From: Rhizophagus clarus
Taxonomy: Eukaryota > Glomeromycota > Glomeromycetes > Glomerales > Glomeraceae
Reading direction: 5' to 3'
Assembly: GCA_015698045.1 (NCBI GenBank)
Contig: BLAL01000242.1
Span: 67,001 to 131,000, forward strand
DNA: 64,000 nt
Shown: positions 1 to 11,720 of the stretch, piece after piece
Position numbering within the stretch: position 1 is the stretch's first letter
Layout: each line of letters opens with the position of its first letter
Notes under the pieces: generated by a model
What the model saw: only the letters and a program-made list of their open reading frames with translations
Database searches by the model: none
Told to the model about the DNA's origin: nothing
Made by a program: the position numbers and the translations under genes

Positions 1-5
1 TTATA

Positions 6-400
6 TGTAAAAATTAACGATTTTTTATCTTTAATAATTTTTACAAAAAATTAATGTATTTATTACAACAATTAATACTTTCACAAAAAAATTTTTTTTT
101 TTTTTCATAAAAATTATAAATTTTCACAAAATTAATGTTTTATTGTATAGAACAATATTTTTTTTTTAAAAAAAAATATTTAGATAATAATGAATTGCAT
201 TTTTTTTTTATAGACGTAAATGTAAAAATTAATGATTTTTTATCTTTAATAATTTTTACAAATAATTAATGTATTTATCACAACAATTAATACTTTCACA
301 AAAAAATTTTTTTTTTTCATAAAAATTATAAATTTTTACAAAATTAATGTTTTATTGTATAGAACAATATTTTTTTTTTTTTTAATATTTAGGTAATAAT
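6..400. repeat. two-copy direct repeat, period 215 bp
   Basis: The sequence beginning TGTAAAAATTAA at 6 returns at 221 and stays in register through CACAACAATTAATACTTTC, a poly-T tract and ATTGTATAGAACAATATT. The copies differ by a few substitutions and by poly-T length. The first copy may continue beyond the window edge. No reading frame is present. It is probably part of a longer tandem or dispersed AT-rich repeat. Confidence 0.85.
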
Positions 401-402
401 GA

Positions 403-570
403 ATGTCAGGGATAATAAAATTCGGGATAATGAATGTCGGGAATAATGAAGTTTTGAGATTTTAAATTTTCAGGATAATGAATGTCGGGAATAATGGATG
501 AAATTTGAGATTTTGAATTTTCGGGATAATGATTTGTCAGGATTGTGAACGTCGGGCTTGTATTATAACG
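403..570. repeat. minisatellite with GGATAATGAATGTCGGG core
   Basis: A core GGATAATGAATGTCGGG followed by AATAATG and a TTTTGAGATTTTNAATTTT spacer starts at about 425, 473 and 524, giving periods of 48 and 51 bp. Degenerate pieces lie on both sides. A minus-strand open frame across it is only the repeat read in one frame (recurring IHYPE), so no protein is called. Confidence 0.75.
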
Positions 571-3500
571 GGATCCTGATCGTCGAGGGCTCGAGGATCT
601 AACGGAACCGTTTGGAGCGTCCGATAGATTAGGTAAAAAATGTATCAACATATTGCATAAGATTTACGACAAAAATTACGTAATATCGCATCGTATAATG
701 ATTTATGATTGCGCCACAATGATTCTATCCAGTTAATTAATTTCAGGCACATAGTTTGCCAGATATTTATTGGTCGTTATAAAAGTTTTTTTTTATAAAA
801 AAAAAAAATAAATAAACCAAGCATAAAGAATCTCTTAAAAATCTAAAAATTCATTAAAATTTGGTTAAATAATCACAAGATGAAAATATATCATTAATGT
901 AAAAATAAAAGGTAACGATTTCTACGCAAAAATAATAAAAGTGTGTAACATAATGATTGATAAACAGCCGCGGCGTGAGAGAATTACAAGGTCATTAAGC
1001 GATATATATATATTACATATCGTAAAGTTATAAAATCGGTTTTCATATCACAATTTGTCTTTTTTGAACCCGGTCACCCATATTTTTATTTTAAATTCAA
1101 AAATTTTTAACCAACATTATCGTTGCATTATGTTAGGTGGTTGGGCGTCGAAAGTTCATACTACTGGCAAGATTTCTAAAAAGTAACCCTATGTCAACTA
1201 TAACTTTAAACAATCCTTTATAATTTTTATTTTAATTTAATCACTCCTAGGCAGTCCTAGGGCAGTCTTACATTAGACCAATAAAAAAAAAATGAAATAT
1301 GTGTATTTCACAAATTTTATGCGTTGATTTTATCGATCAACTGTATCTAATGATGATCGTAATTAAAAACCGCTCGATAATAAATAAATTTCACAAGAAT
1401 TACATGAGATTGAAAATGAATAAATTGAAACAACAATAGGAAATAGGAATATAGTACGCACATTTCTCGAAAATTACGCTAAACATGGTAAAATTGTATA
1501 CGTATGCGTAATTATTACAATCAATCGATTTTTTACTACGAGTACTGCGAACAATTAAATTTCTTAACTTTTTAATGTTGAGAATATTCCTACATTATGG
1601 AATATATTCAAATATACGAAGGACTTTGCCGAATTAAAATTTATATCGGTTTAACAGTTTTTGATTAAAATAAAGACATAAATGTGTATTTTAATATATA
1701 TAACAGCTATTTCACAAATTATTGACAACTACGTAAACTTTGGTTTAACCAAAAAAATATTTACTAAATTATTTAATAACAGAATTTAAAAAACAAGGTA
1801 AAATGACTATTATATTAATTTAGTGAAGAAAGGAGCTAACCATAATCGATTATCCTATATGAAGTGATACGTTAAACCCGCATTAGGTTTTAATTGTATA
1901 CCAGGTAATTAAATGTTTGTTTTGCCGGAAAAACTTCTTAGAGAATTATTTTAACGTTTAAATTTTATTAATCTTATTGTAGATCTGTTTGATTTGATTT
2001 TTCACAACATAAATTAAACTAGGTTCACAGCATAATTCTGCATAAAATATTATGGAACACACCGAAATTTCACTTTTTTTAGCCGTTCTATCGAATTATT
2101 TTTCAATACTATTGTGCATGGGTAAATTTTGTTTTATTTTATTTCAAATGGCATTACACAAAATCATGAATACAGAACTCTATATACTATGAAAGCGTAG
2201 TGTAAATCGTTTGCACTAGCAGAAATAGTAATTGATGCACCACATTTAGATCATCAATAAATATCTAATATACAATAAAAGTACTATGAAATTATTTATA
2301 AATTCAATTGTTTTATTCTTTGAATGATATATATATATATATATATGGTATAACTCTATAGATAACCATTTCCTCCATCATTTAGTTAATTTCCAAAATT
2401 AGTTACTAAAATATTTCAAATATGATATGGAAATATGTACATTAACTAAATATTTTTGTGTATTTCAGCCTTACTACTTATGTAGCTACCTAACACACAA
2501 TCACATAATCAACATCTAACCTTATCCGGAGCGAAGCGAAGGACTCCTAAAATATAGCAGGAGAATCTTTTCGCCTTTTCAAAGGTTCCCACGAGTTTTT
2601 TTAAGCCCGGTAGAGTATTTTTTATCGGTGGCGGGTTTTAATAAAAAAAAATTGTTTGAAAATATAATATAAAAAAAATTGTACGCAGTATCAAAAAAAA
2701 AACGAACACGTGACTTTTGTTCATTCACGTGATCATAGTCCAATGGTATCACATCTTCGTTCCGGGCACAACGTCCCGTTTCCTAGTGTAAAAATGTAAT
2801 TCCGAACCTACTAGCTAGACATAAATACGCTAAACACGCCTATTCTTTTTTTTTTTTATTCTGACGATATCAAACGTCGAGCAGAATTTTTTTTCTTCCA
2901 TTTTAAAGATAAAAATGTGAATTTTCCAATAAATATCGATATAAAGACTATTAGTAAATAATTTTACCATCCAAAATAATAAAGAATAAATATTGAGAAC
3001 AGAACTCAACTTTAGCACTTCATTGTCAAAGACCCTTTTCACAAATTTATTGAGCTCCGTCAAGACAAGACTAAAAAATAATTAAGTGATTTAGCTTAAA
3101 AACATCACTAAATTTCCAGGCAGTCCGGCAACTGTTATCCAATTTCAGGCATATGAACGCTCGATAATGAAATCATAATTTAATTTTACTTACCTTAAAA
3201 GTCGAACCTAGAACCTTAAATGCTCATTTTCGCACCTAGATAAATTGAAAATCATTGTCAATAAAATATAATTTTTTGATTAATGGTCAGTTTGGACGAT
3301 CCTTCAAAATTTCGTCAACTGTCACACAACTTTTATAAGACAGTATTGTTTAATTACTGTCCGCAAGAATAACAATTATAAGTTAATTGTCACTTGACAG
3401 TTATTGGACATACATTTCGTAAATTTTACGACTTTGATCAGGGATAGTCGCCGGACTACTTGATAATTTAGTGATTAACGAAGAATAAAGAATAGAAACG

Positions 3501-3600
3501 GGTGAAAGAAGGAAAACAACATTACAAAGGAAGAACTAACTAGATTACGACTCAAATACCAGTCATACTGAGCGTATATAGCGTTTCTAGGTCGCCTACT
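571..3600. other. AT-rich intergenic stretch without a supported gene
   Basis: Reading frames are short and lack start and splice context. The features seen are a perfect (AT)10 run at 2327-2346 and a more GC-rich patch near 2520-2620 that contains GGAGCGAAGCGAAGGACTCC. Near 2700-2800 the string CCCGTTTCCTAGT recurs at about 62,263 and may mark a dispersed element. I see nothing else. Confidence 0.5.
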
Positions 3601-3704
3601 ATGAGGAAAGTGATGTCATGTTTTTATCAATAAACTACAAACAATTAGAATTTACATATTTGAAAAGAAGCTTACAAACCGGTTTCATAATATTTTCAAA
3701 CAAT

Positions 3705-3892
3705 TATACCGACAGTCTCGGCAAACCGGATCTTCGAATCTTCGATAAATTGAAATTTCAATTTACTGAAGTAGAGTTCGATATATTGGATTTCTTGGCA
3801 TATCGGATTTTTCTAATAGATGGTAAGATGAACTGACTCAGACCGACTTGAATCGATACGGATGAGTCCGGTTTATCGAGACTGCCTGTGTA
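3705..3892. repeat. short inverted repeat, about 185 bp across (MITE-like)
   Basis: CAGTCTCGGCAAACCGGA at about 3713 is matched in inverted orientation by TCCGGTTTATCGAGACTG at about 3867, so each end has an arm of roughly 20 bp with few mismatches. The interior is AT-rich and shows no convincing coding. The arrangement resembles a small non-autonomous DNA transposon. I could not identify a clean target-site duplication. Confidence 0.45.
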
Positions 3893-5350
3893 TATCATCA
3901 TGCACACTCAAATATTAAGTATCAAAGTCGAAAATAATAGGATAGTGTGAACTGGATATACAAGAAGAGTGATCAGCGGCTGGTAATACCTTATATTTTT
4001 TTACATATTTCTTGGGTATTTTCGATTAAATTCTATAAATATTAATATTATTGTATCTTTTAAATATTTGCAAGTACACTTTTATGTCCAAGGAAACATC
4101 AACTTTCCAGCCATTTATTTATGAAATAAATTAAATAAATTGCATTATAATCTTCTATCTTATGGTTCATTAAAACTTGTTTAGTAACTAAATACAAATA
4201 TCAATTTTTCAGTAAAGATAATTTAATATATCGGATTATCGATGTTGTCTCTTCCATCTGTGTAGTTTATGAATATCCTACTAGTATTTTGATGAAAATT
4301 CTTGTCCATATTATATACTAGATACTAGATTGGCGGAATAAATATTTCACTTCTCACTTCTCACTAGAAGTGTGTAATAAAGTCGGGAAGCTAAGCATCC
4401 ATTTTTGGCAACGGTCCCTTATTATGAATTATTTGTGGTCTTACAGAAAACTATAAAATTATGATTTTTTCATAATGTCCTAAGAAAATATCGTCCAATC
4501 ATAAAGGTGTTATTCCATTACATACTTATCGTATTTGTTTATTATTTACGCGTACACGGGTTATGGTACATAATCAACACGTGTTAAATGTAATAATTTG
4601 ACCAACCGGAAGGAAAAATCTATTGAGCACATGAAAAACAATTATTGTAATACGCCCAAGTTATAATACATTTACCTGTTTGGCAATTTATTTCTTTTTT
4701 CTTAATAAAATCATTCCATAAATAATTTAAGTTCACGGATGGAAATATTGAAGCTATTGAAATTTGACGAAAATACAAATTTTGCAATTATCTAACTGAT
4801 TAGATGTGGCTAATTTTTTAAAGTTTATTGAATTCGTGAAATGAATGATAATAATAGAACCTTTTAAGGTGATAACCCATTCGGAACTACATTATAGAAA
4901 TTGTGTAAAACTCAAATTAAATTTAATACAATAATTGCTTTTAAAAATTTTTTTTGGATTTATTGAGTGTTCATTTTTATTCCGTATTAATCTAGTAACG
5001 GGGGTTATAACGTTTCAGTCGTTTCATATTTAAAGAGACTATTTTAGGTAGACAATTTTGCCGATCTGCGGTTCATAAAAGCTTTTTATACAACCCATGT
5101 CATTAAGTAATCTATGTTCTTTAAGATTCAATTTTTTAAAAAAAAAATTGTCGTGTTAATATTTTAAACATGTATTCTAGTAATAAAAGTTATTAGCGTA
5201 ATTACGCTGGTATTTTGATCATAAATTGATTCATTCTTAACTTCATTTTTTTTTCTAAAATTAACCTTCGTGAACAATTAAGAAATATTCAGATTCAAAA
5301 TTATGTTTGTTATTATATATATATATTTATTTATTTATTTATTTTCGGTA
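3893..5350. other. AT-rich intergenic stretch, nothing recognised
   Basis: No coding exon, RNA gene or clear repeat was found beyond homopolymer runs and short AT microsatellites near 5315-5345. Confidence 0.5.
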
Positions 5351-5351
5351 T

Positions 5352-5603
5352 TTATTTTCGGTCGATTGTGCTATTTATTTCGTTAATAGTTTATTGGCAC
5401 CGATTCTCAAAAGCACAGTTAATCACCTGAAAGGTTTGTACGACAGTAGAGTTCCTAAAGTCTTTAAAGTAAAAGAGTCGGTAAACATCTATATGGCTTT
5501 TGAAAAATTCTTAACCGAGCAAAAGTCTGTGGCGCAGCAGATCAGTTTGTTCTCGGAACTTGAAAATGGTAACACAAAGTTAAAGAAATTTAAAGATCAG
5601 TAG
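5352..5603 (+). CDS. possible 3' exon of an unknown gene
   Basis: An open frame of about 80 codons ends in TAG at 5601-5603. The last 65 residues have ordinary composition (for example NHLKGLYDSRVPKVFKVKE and EKFLTEQKSVAQQ), mixed charged and hydrophobic, unlike the AT-microsatellite translation just upstream. There is no credible ATG. TTAATAG at about 5385-5391 could be a 3' splice site, which would make this a terminal exon. No partner exon was found upstream and the family is not recognised. It may be a relic. Confidence 0.25.
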   Translation, partial: LFSVDCAIYFVNSLLAPILKSTVNHLKGLYDSRVPKVFKVKESVNIYMAFEKFLTEQKSVAQQISLFSELENGNTKLKKFKDQ

Positions 5604-6429
5604 TAATGTTGTAATAAAAATAAATATTATATATATATTATATATACAGCATATATAATAAAATATGCAAAATATATATATTAGCATACATGCAATTTTT
5701 TTTGTTATATCAAATAAAAAGCTATTTTTTTTTCTATCATACTATAAATAATATAATTGAACAATATATCCGTTTATATAAATTAAATCTTAAAAAGTCA
5801 GCCCTCGTAGTCCTTATAAATTACAAAAAGAGATTTTAGAAAATAAAATAGGAGAAAAAAAAAATTGAAAGTTTCGGGATTTCGGGATTTTTTACTTCCC
5901 TTTATTTGAACTTTTATAGTTAAGAAAGAAATATAAATGTTCCAAATTATAGCAAACGTGTAACTCCGCTTAACGGTATTGAGTTATTCCCGGATACTGG
6001 CGTAAAAGGAACGTATATTCGGGGGATATTATAAAATCACGTGTTGTTTCAAAACCATTCAAACTTGTAAAGTTATAATTTTTAACAAAAAATAAATTAT
6101 AATTGGTTTTTGTATTTTAAATTGAGTCGTTATCGTCAACTAATGATTACTATTAGATAGGGGTACATTTTTAAATCGACACGCATAATCGATGCTTTAA
6201 AGAACTGCATTATATTGTTTTCTATTTTTCTCACCCCTTAAGTAGTTTTCTATTTGTAGACTAGTTATATATCTAAAATCTTATAAATGTCTTTGAAATT
6301 TATTACGAATCATTATTCTCTTGCGATCCCGTTACAACGTTTTTCACGCAAATTTTTCATCAATTTTATCAAAAAGAAAAGAAAATTACACTTATTTTAT
6401 TTTATTTCTTTGTAAGAAACGCGCGTGCA
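5604..6429. other. AT-rich intergenic stretch
   Basis: It contains (TA)-rich microsatellite sequence at about 5620-5680 and low-complexity poly-A/T. I see nothing else. Confidence 0.5.
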
Positions 6430-6678
6430 ATGGCACAAGTTGTAAATCAAAACCAAAATCACGCAATTATTCGTCCATTGAATAACAATACTTATGCTAA
6501 CTTAATGGTCGGGATTAATGTTGCCCAAGAAACGAATACTATTTTTGAAAAGTTGTTCTTTGGTGGGTCTGAATTTGGTAACAATAATACCAACAATAAT
6601 AATAATACCAGCAATACCAGCTTCGACTCTTTATTTTTACCGGCTGGTCAATCAGGACGGACTTCGTCTTTCCCTTGA
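6430..6678 (+). CDS. hypothetical Asn-rich small protein
   Basis: This ATG-initiated frame encodes 82 residues and follows the pyrimidine- and GC-richer leader GTAAGAAACGCGCGTGCA. The N-terminal half (MAQVVNQNQNHAIIRPLNN) looks protein-like. Residues 52-64 are an Asn/Thr run made from AAT/AAC repeats, and the end is Ser/Gly/Pro-rich. No domain, signal peptide or membrane segment is seen. The overlapping frame at 6518-6760 is judged to be a shadow. The low complexity and lack of neighbours make this only a candidate. Confidence 0.3.
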   Translation: MAQVVNQNQNHAIIRPLNNNTYANLMVGINVAQETNTIFEKLFFGGSEFGNNNTNNNNNTSNTSFDSLFLPAGQSGRTSSFP

Positions 6679-6760
6679 ACAAATATTCTATTTAATGAAA
6701 TCTTATTTTCTTGGCGTGAAGACGACGAGTTATTTGAAAGATAATCAGATTTTCGTTTAA

Positions 6761-9700
6761 GTAAGGCGATTTGAAAAAATATAGCCTTTAAAGTGTTATA
6801 ATACTGGAATAGCGTTTTATAAGAATTATATGGTTACTCTCTTTTATGAATGATATGTATTATACACAAGATTTTGCAATTTTATAGTTGTATTATACAC
6901 AAGATTGTAATTTTATAGTTGTAATTATAATAAATATTTTATTCTAAATAAAAAATTCTTAAATCCTTTCAAAGGGTATAGAATATTATTTAAATAACTT
7001 TGAAATAAAACGCGTAAATATCATAAATAATTTATTTCGTCGTTATCATTGAAAAAAGGTCCTCTTGAACCCTAAGAAAATAAACCTACTCTAAATTTAA
7101 ATCTGGTTTTAATTATGATATCAAAATTTCTAGTATTATTTACCGGGAAGTCGTTGTATATGTTGTTCGCAACAATAGTAGTTCTAATATGATTATAATA
7201 TTTGAAAAAAAATAAGGAAAAAATAGATGTATAATTATTTACCGCCGAACAGGAGTGCATCTCACAGCTAAAATGAGAATTATGAAGAGGTAGATAGGTC
7301 ATTTGATCCGGGATTGACTTTTTTGTAAGATAGCCGATGATATAAGGATGGAAATAACGAATAATTGAAACACCCCAGTGTTATTGTTTACAATATAATC
7401 GGTTCGGTTATCCCGGCTATAATTTTTTTTTATTGTGATTTACATGGTTTGCGTTATCTTAAATTCCATTGAAAAAATAGCATTGTATTAAAATTCATTG
7501 TTTAACATATATATGTAATTATTGACCGAATATTAACTATAATTTAGCCATCATCAATATCGGACACGTATATTGTATTGATTGACTATAACAATTTATA
7601 ATTAAATGTAATTTATAAGGAAATAAGTTAAAAGATGAAAGGGACCTTTAAAAATTGTTAAATAACCTTGACCTCGTAAACACATTTTAACATGATATAC
7701 TACTACTACTATCCGATTATTAGTTACAATATAAAGAATATAAATAGAATATTATTGATGCATGGGAGGTTACGTATTTTAGCATTGCAAGGGTATCCAG
7801 TATAATTAAAATGCATTATAATGAGACGATCCGGATCATCCACGAATAAAAATGGATATTTTCAAGTTGCAAAAAAACGATCCATTATGTATCCATAACA
7901 GATATCCTGTGAATGTTACAGATATTCATATATCTGTTAGGTACTTAAATTATTTTAATTAAATTATTGGATTTTATTAATTTTATTAGTTGTCTGCCCG
8001 TTACTTTGCAACGGGTAATTCTAGCCCTAATTCTACACCCTAATCCTAACTAATTTTCCATTCAATTAGGCTGGCCGGAATTACATACATGTATTCCCTT
8101 TTGAAAATTCATGTAATGTTAAATTTCCTTTTTTGGTCCAAGTAACATCACGTGATACATTGCCCAATAAAAGTGAGGTTACGCAATTTTAAGATTTAAA
8201 TTTTATATGTTACACGCAAATTTTTTAATTATTTAGATCATTGTAGATACAAATAAAACTAAAATACTATAATTTTAATAATACAAACTAAAGTTGAAAC
8301 TGTCATGTTGCAAGAAATGCATTCCATGACTTTAGAAGAAAAAAAAAATTTAAGGGTGTCTGGATGTGCTCTAAAAATAATGATGCTAAAAATAGTGTGG
8401 AAATATATAAATCTGTAGGTATCGTGTCAGATTATCTGCGATAATTCTGCAAATCTGATGATTCCGCATTTATCCGAACATTGCATGAACTGATCGTTTC
8501 ACTAACTTCTTTTTTCTGTAATATATCTATAGTTCTTGGCAAAGACATTACTTACAAAACTTATAACATTTTAAGGATATTGACGGTATTAAGTGCTTAA
8601 TAATTAAAAGATACGGTGATTACAGTTTTAAAAAGTTACTCGTTAATGTCAAACCAAGAAAACTTGTAAACAAAGAATTATAGATTTATTATTAACCTTC
8701 ATTATCATGATTATTTGAAAAACCAGAAAATATTGTTAGAATTAATATCAATTGGTTTTAGCTAGTAATATTAGTAAAATACAAAATGAATTAATAATCA
8801 TTATTAATTCAATCGTGTAAATATATCTTATTTTATCCATACATAATAGTTACTTCATGGAGTCATAAGCATGCGTCGTATAACTCTGAATGTTTCGTCA
8901 TCTCTTATTTTGGCGCACCCTCACAATTTGATTTTATTTATGTATTGGAGCATAGATGGGGTTTAATACTTTAAAATAATTGTAACGAGTAAAAATGAAT
9001 AAATATACCAGATTTATATAGATTTATATGATGTTTTAAAAGTATGGAATTAATATCGAATTGTCTATTTAGCTTTGCGCTTTAATAATCAAGTAAAATA
9101 ATTTAATAGAACTGTTTTCAACTATGACATCAGCAATTTTTAATTCCTTATGTTTATTATAACTTGGAGGGAAACATTCAATCATATGCAACAGTTAAAC
9201 TGGTGAAAAAAGTGACATGAAGCATATGATAATATTCTCTGATGATAAATAACATAAATTAGCCAAAATTATTATAATGCGAGCCAGAGGTGATATTTAT
9301 CATTAATTTAGTTATCCTCCTTTTTAGTTATTGTTTCCATTCATTGTTTATTATAGTTAGAAATAGTTAAAACTTGGTTTTGTTTTTACCATCAGTTGCA
9401 GGATGATCTTGATTATGTAATCAAATTGTTGTAGGGCAAATTACCCTCTGGGTAAGTTGCCGCATGTACAAATTGCTCATGTTCCATAGGACAATGTTGT
9501 CTAAATGCAATACAATATAAATATCTCTCGAGACTGTAACAGGGAATGTAGGATTTCAAGACTTATAAAAAGGATTTTCTTTCGAGAATTTCTTATTTGT
9601 AGTGATTGAAAATTTGGTAGTGTGTCGGGCAATACCGTGATAGCACTGAGTGAGACAATAGTAATATTTGTATTGATTATCCATAAATTTTATTAATTAG

Positions 9701-9794
9701 TGCTAACACGATATATAAAACGCCTCAGTAGTATTATTGTTTACCAACGAAAACCTTAATCTTTTTAACGAACCTAACGAACCTGAAAGAATAG
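6761..9794. other. AT-rich intergenic stretch, nothing recognised
   Basis: Two near-identical phrases of about 20 bp (ATTATACACAAGATT) at about 6859 and 6893 form a small direct repeat. Otherwise this is ordinary AT-rich DNA with no coding exon that I can support on either strand. Confidence 0.5.
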
Positions 9795-10389
9795 GCATTG
9801 GCAGCAGTTCCAGCAGGCGAAGGATTTAATCCCCAGGCACTCCTTGACGCTCTAAATAATTTGACCAATGCTATGTAATTATGTACTACAAAATAGAGGT
9901 AGGCTGACAGCACAAGTGCCAACATTCTATGGGGGAAATCAAGATCCCATCGCGTGGCTGGCCAGTGCAGAAAATGGTTGGAATAATGCCCGCTAACTCC
10001 AAATTGCTCCAGCATATCTAAAAGGTGCCGCAGCAGTATAGTATCAGTCTGTAGTTGGAAACCCTATCAATGTGTGGATGGAGCCATGAACAACAACACC
10101 TTTGAACATGTTTTTCAAACAAAGATTCCGCACTCCCGCCTTAGTAGAATTATGGTCTACAGAACTGAATCAGCGCAGCAGCAACAAGGGAATCAGTAGA
10201 CCAATATGCTTCTGCAATCCAGAAATTATACCAAAAGGTTAATGATAACATATTCGCATACCCAGACCATATCCAAGCACTAAAATTTTTATTTCTGGGT
10301 TGCGTAATGAACTGCACATTGCTGTTAAGCCTTTTGGAGATCAGACCCTCTAAGCAGCCATTAATAGAGCTCAATCAGCTCACACTATG
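9795..10389 (+). pseudogene. decayed Ty3/gypsy-type gag
   Basis: Read on the plus strand with interruptions, the segment gives ALAAVPAGEGFNPQALLDAL, VPTFYGGNQDPIAWL, IAPAYLKGAAAV, FKQRFRTPALVELWSTELNQ and SVDQYASAIQKLYQKVND. The order (proline-rich start, FxG..DP..WL, AYLKGAAA.WY, F...FRT) fits the retrotransposon gag capsid region of Ty3-like elements. Stops fall in frame at about 9871, 9994, 10039 and 10087, and a frameshift lies near 10,175. No protease, reverse transcriptase or LTR was found nearby, so only the gag part remains. GC content is higher than in the surroundings. The open frames on the opposite strand (9734-10015, 10150-10374) are shadows. Confidence 0.7.
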
Positions 10390-10540
10390 AGAAAGTAGAG
10401 AATTTTGCAGCAGCTACACAGGTAGCAGCACATCAGAGTTAGCAAAGGTTGTTTACACATTATTGGCTTAAGCGGGAGAGTTAGCTAAGAAAGTTGAAAC
10501 TTGGACTACACGCTCTAAAAAAATATTAGCAGAAATAATG

Positions 10541-10628
10541 AAAATTTCGAGAATAATATCCAGTCAGAAGCCCACCTCAAATAGAAAATTTCGAGAATAA
10601 TATCCAGTCAGAAGTCCACCTCAAATAG
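10541..10628. repeat. 44-bp perfect-register tandem duplication
   Basis: The unit beginning AAAATTTCGAGAATAATATC and ending CACCTCAAATAG occurs at 10541-10584 and again at 10585-10628 with a single C/T difference. It lies at the end of the gag remnant. Confidence 0.9.
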
Positions 10629-11121
10629 AAATGTGTCGTTATATTTATAGACAGGCCACATAAAGTGTCATCAGTATTGTATCTGACTTCCCTTTTTGCA
10701 TTATTAACAACTGACTTGTTAATTCGCTTATTTGTTAAGATATTTTTGAAGACGCATTTTTAGCCTCCAATGCAGTTTCAAATAAACTTGTGATTTTTAT
10801 CATGTGACTGTTTATCATTTGTATATTCACTTCTTCGCAACTGTCTTCGCCTTTCTCTTCTTTTCATTAAAATGAATTATTTTTTAAAATTTCAATTAAT
10901 TGCTTCATCACATATAAAAAAATTTTACTATTAAAAATTTTAATGGATTTATAAATTTTTTATTTTTTCTGTGGGATTTTTATTACCAATTATCCTAATT
11001 ATATCTATTTTAGCATAAACCAATTGTTTTAATTTAACTCTTATTGCGCTCTAGGAAGAATTCTTGGATTAATTGAAGTCAAAGGGAGAGTTTTATGAAG
11101 GTAATTCACTCAGGTATCTAA

Positions 11122-11280
11122 ATGGAATCATTCCTGATCGCAAAGCCAATGAGATGGATTAGACGACTGAGTAGTGGACAATCTGTCAATAATATGGTTG
11201 AGGAGGTCTTAAGCCGTATCGTATGGTTATTGGAAGAAGCGCAAAAGTTTCATAAAATGGCGAAGAATCGAGAGATATAA
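11122..11280 (+). CDS. possible small protein, 52 residues
   Basis: The frame runs from ATG at 11122 to TAA at 11278 and reads MESFLIAKPMRWIRRLSSG, then EEVLSRIVWLLEEAQKFHK. It has no low-complexity sequence, its base composition is richer in G/C than the flanks, and its second half could form an amphipathic helix. It may instead be a fragment of a retroelement related to the gag just upstream. No family is recognised. Confidence 0.3.
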   Translation: MESFLIAKPMRWIRRLSSGQSVNNMVEEVLSRIVWLLEEAQKFHKMAKNREI

Positions 11281-11471
11281 AAAGGGTAAGGTTGTTACGA
11301 AAAGATAATATACTGTAAATATAGAAAATTCATTACATATCATGGTAAAGTCCTAAATCTTTGTATTTATTTCTATGATCATATACACAAAGATAATAAA
11401 TGATAAAAAAGTCGATCGGCTATGTAAAATGAAAAATGATGAGAAGAAATCTCCCTCCTTAAATAATAGAA

Positions 11472-11720
11472 TCATAAACTTGCTCGAACGGTTAATAAAT
11501 TCTTCAAAAGACACATCAAACGAAGAGCTTCCAGAAGAAGAGCTTCTAAGTGGTCCGTTTGAAGTTTCGGATTGTTAACCACACTCAATTGATCAGATTC
11601 GATCGACTGAATTCTTTGTGCAATTGCTTTTTCGATGGAATTAAGTCTCATTTTCCGCGCTTCTGTTGCATTTAGTTTTTGGATCGCGTACGGAGTGATC
11701 ATTGGCTGTTTTTGACTCAT
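11472..11720 (-). CDS. unrecognised minus-strand ORF, about 82 residues
   Basis: The start is taken at ATG 11720 (MSQKQPMITPYAIQKL). Residues 17-45 (NATEARKMRLNSIEKAIAQR) suggest a basic/amphipathic helix. The phrase ATEAR also occurs in the minus-strand exon at 13061-13281, which hints at a related or shared protein. The start codon sits at the left boundary of the 11.7-17.0 kb duplicated segment. The oppositely oriented frame 11375-11578 overlaps it; one of the two is a shadow, and I favour the minus strand on composition. Function unknown. Confidence 0.35.
   Translation of the reverse strand: MSQKQPMITPYAIQKLNATEARKMRLNSIEKAIAQRIQSIESDQLSVVNNPKLQTDHLEALLLEALRLMCLLKNLLTVRASL

Noticed and set aside
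406..651. 81-codon minus-strand frame
   Set aside because: It is a translation of the 48-51 bp minisatellite.
2733..2790. tRNA-like A box (TAGTCCAATGG) upstream of GTTCCGGGC
   Set aside because: There is no B box of the GGTTCRANYCC type at the right distance and no acceptor stem, so it is not called a tRNA or a tRNA-derived SINE.
3858..3890. Hammerhead-ribozyme look-alike (CGGATGAGTCCGG...CGAGAC)
   Set aside because: The invariant CUGANGA and GAAA cores are not met (CGGATGA, CGAG). The pairing is better explained by the inverted repeat.
9734..10374. Minus-strand open frames over the gag remnant
   Set aside because: The plus strand shows retrotransposon gag motifs in order, so the minus frames are shadows.
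11375..11578. Plus-strand frame ending EELPEEELLSGPFEVSDC
   Set aside because: It overlaps the minus-strand ORF 11,472-11,720, which has the better composition and an ATEAR motif shared with another exon. The choice is not certain.
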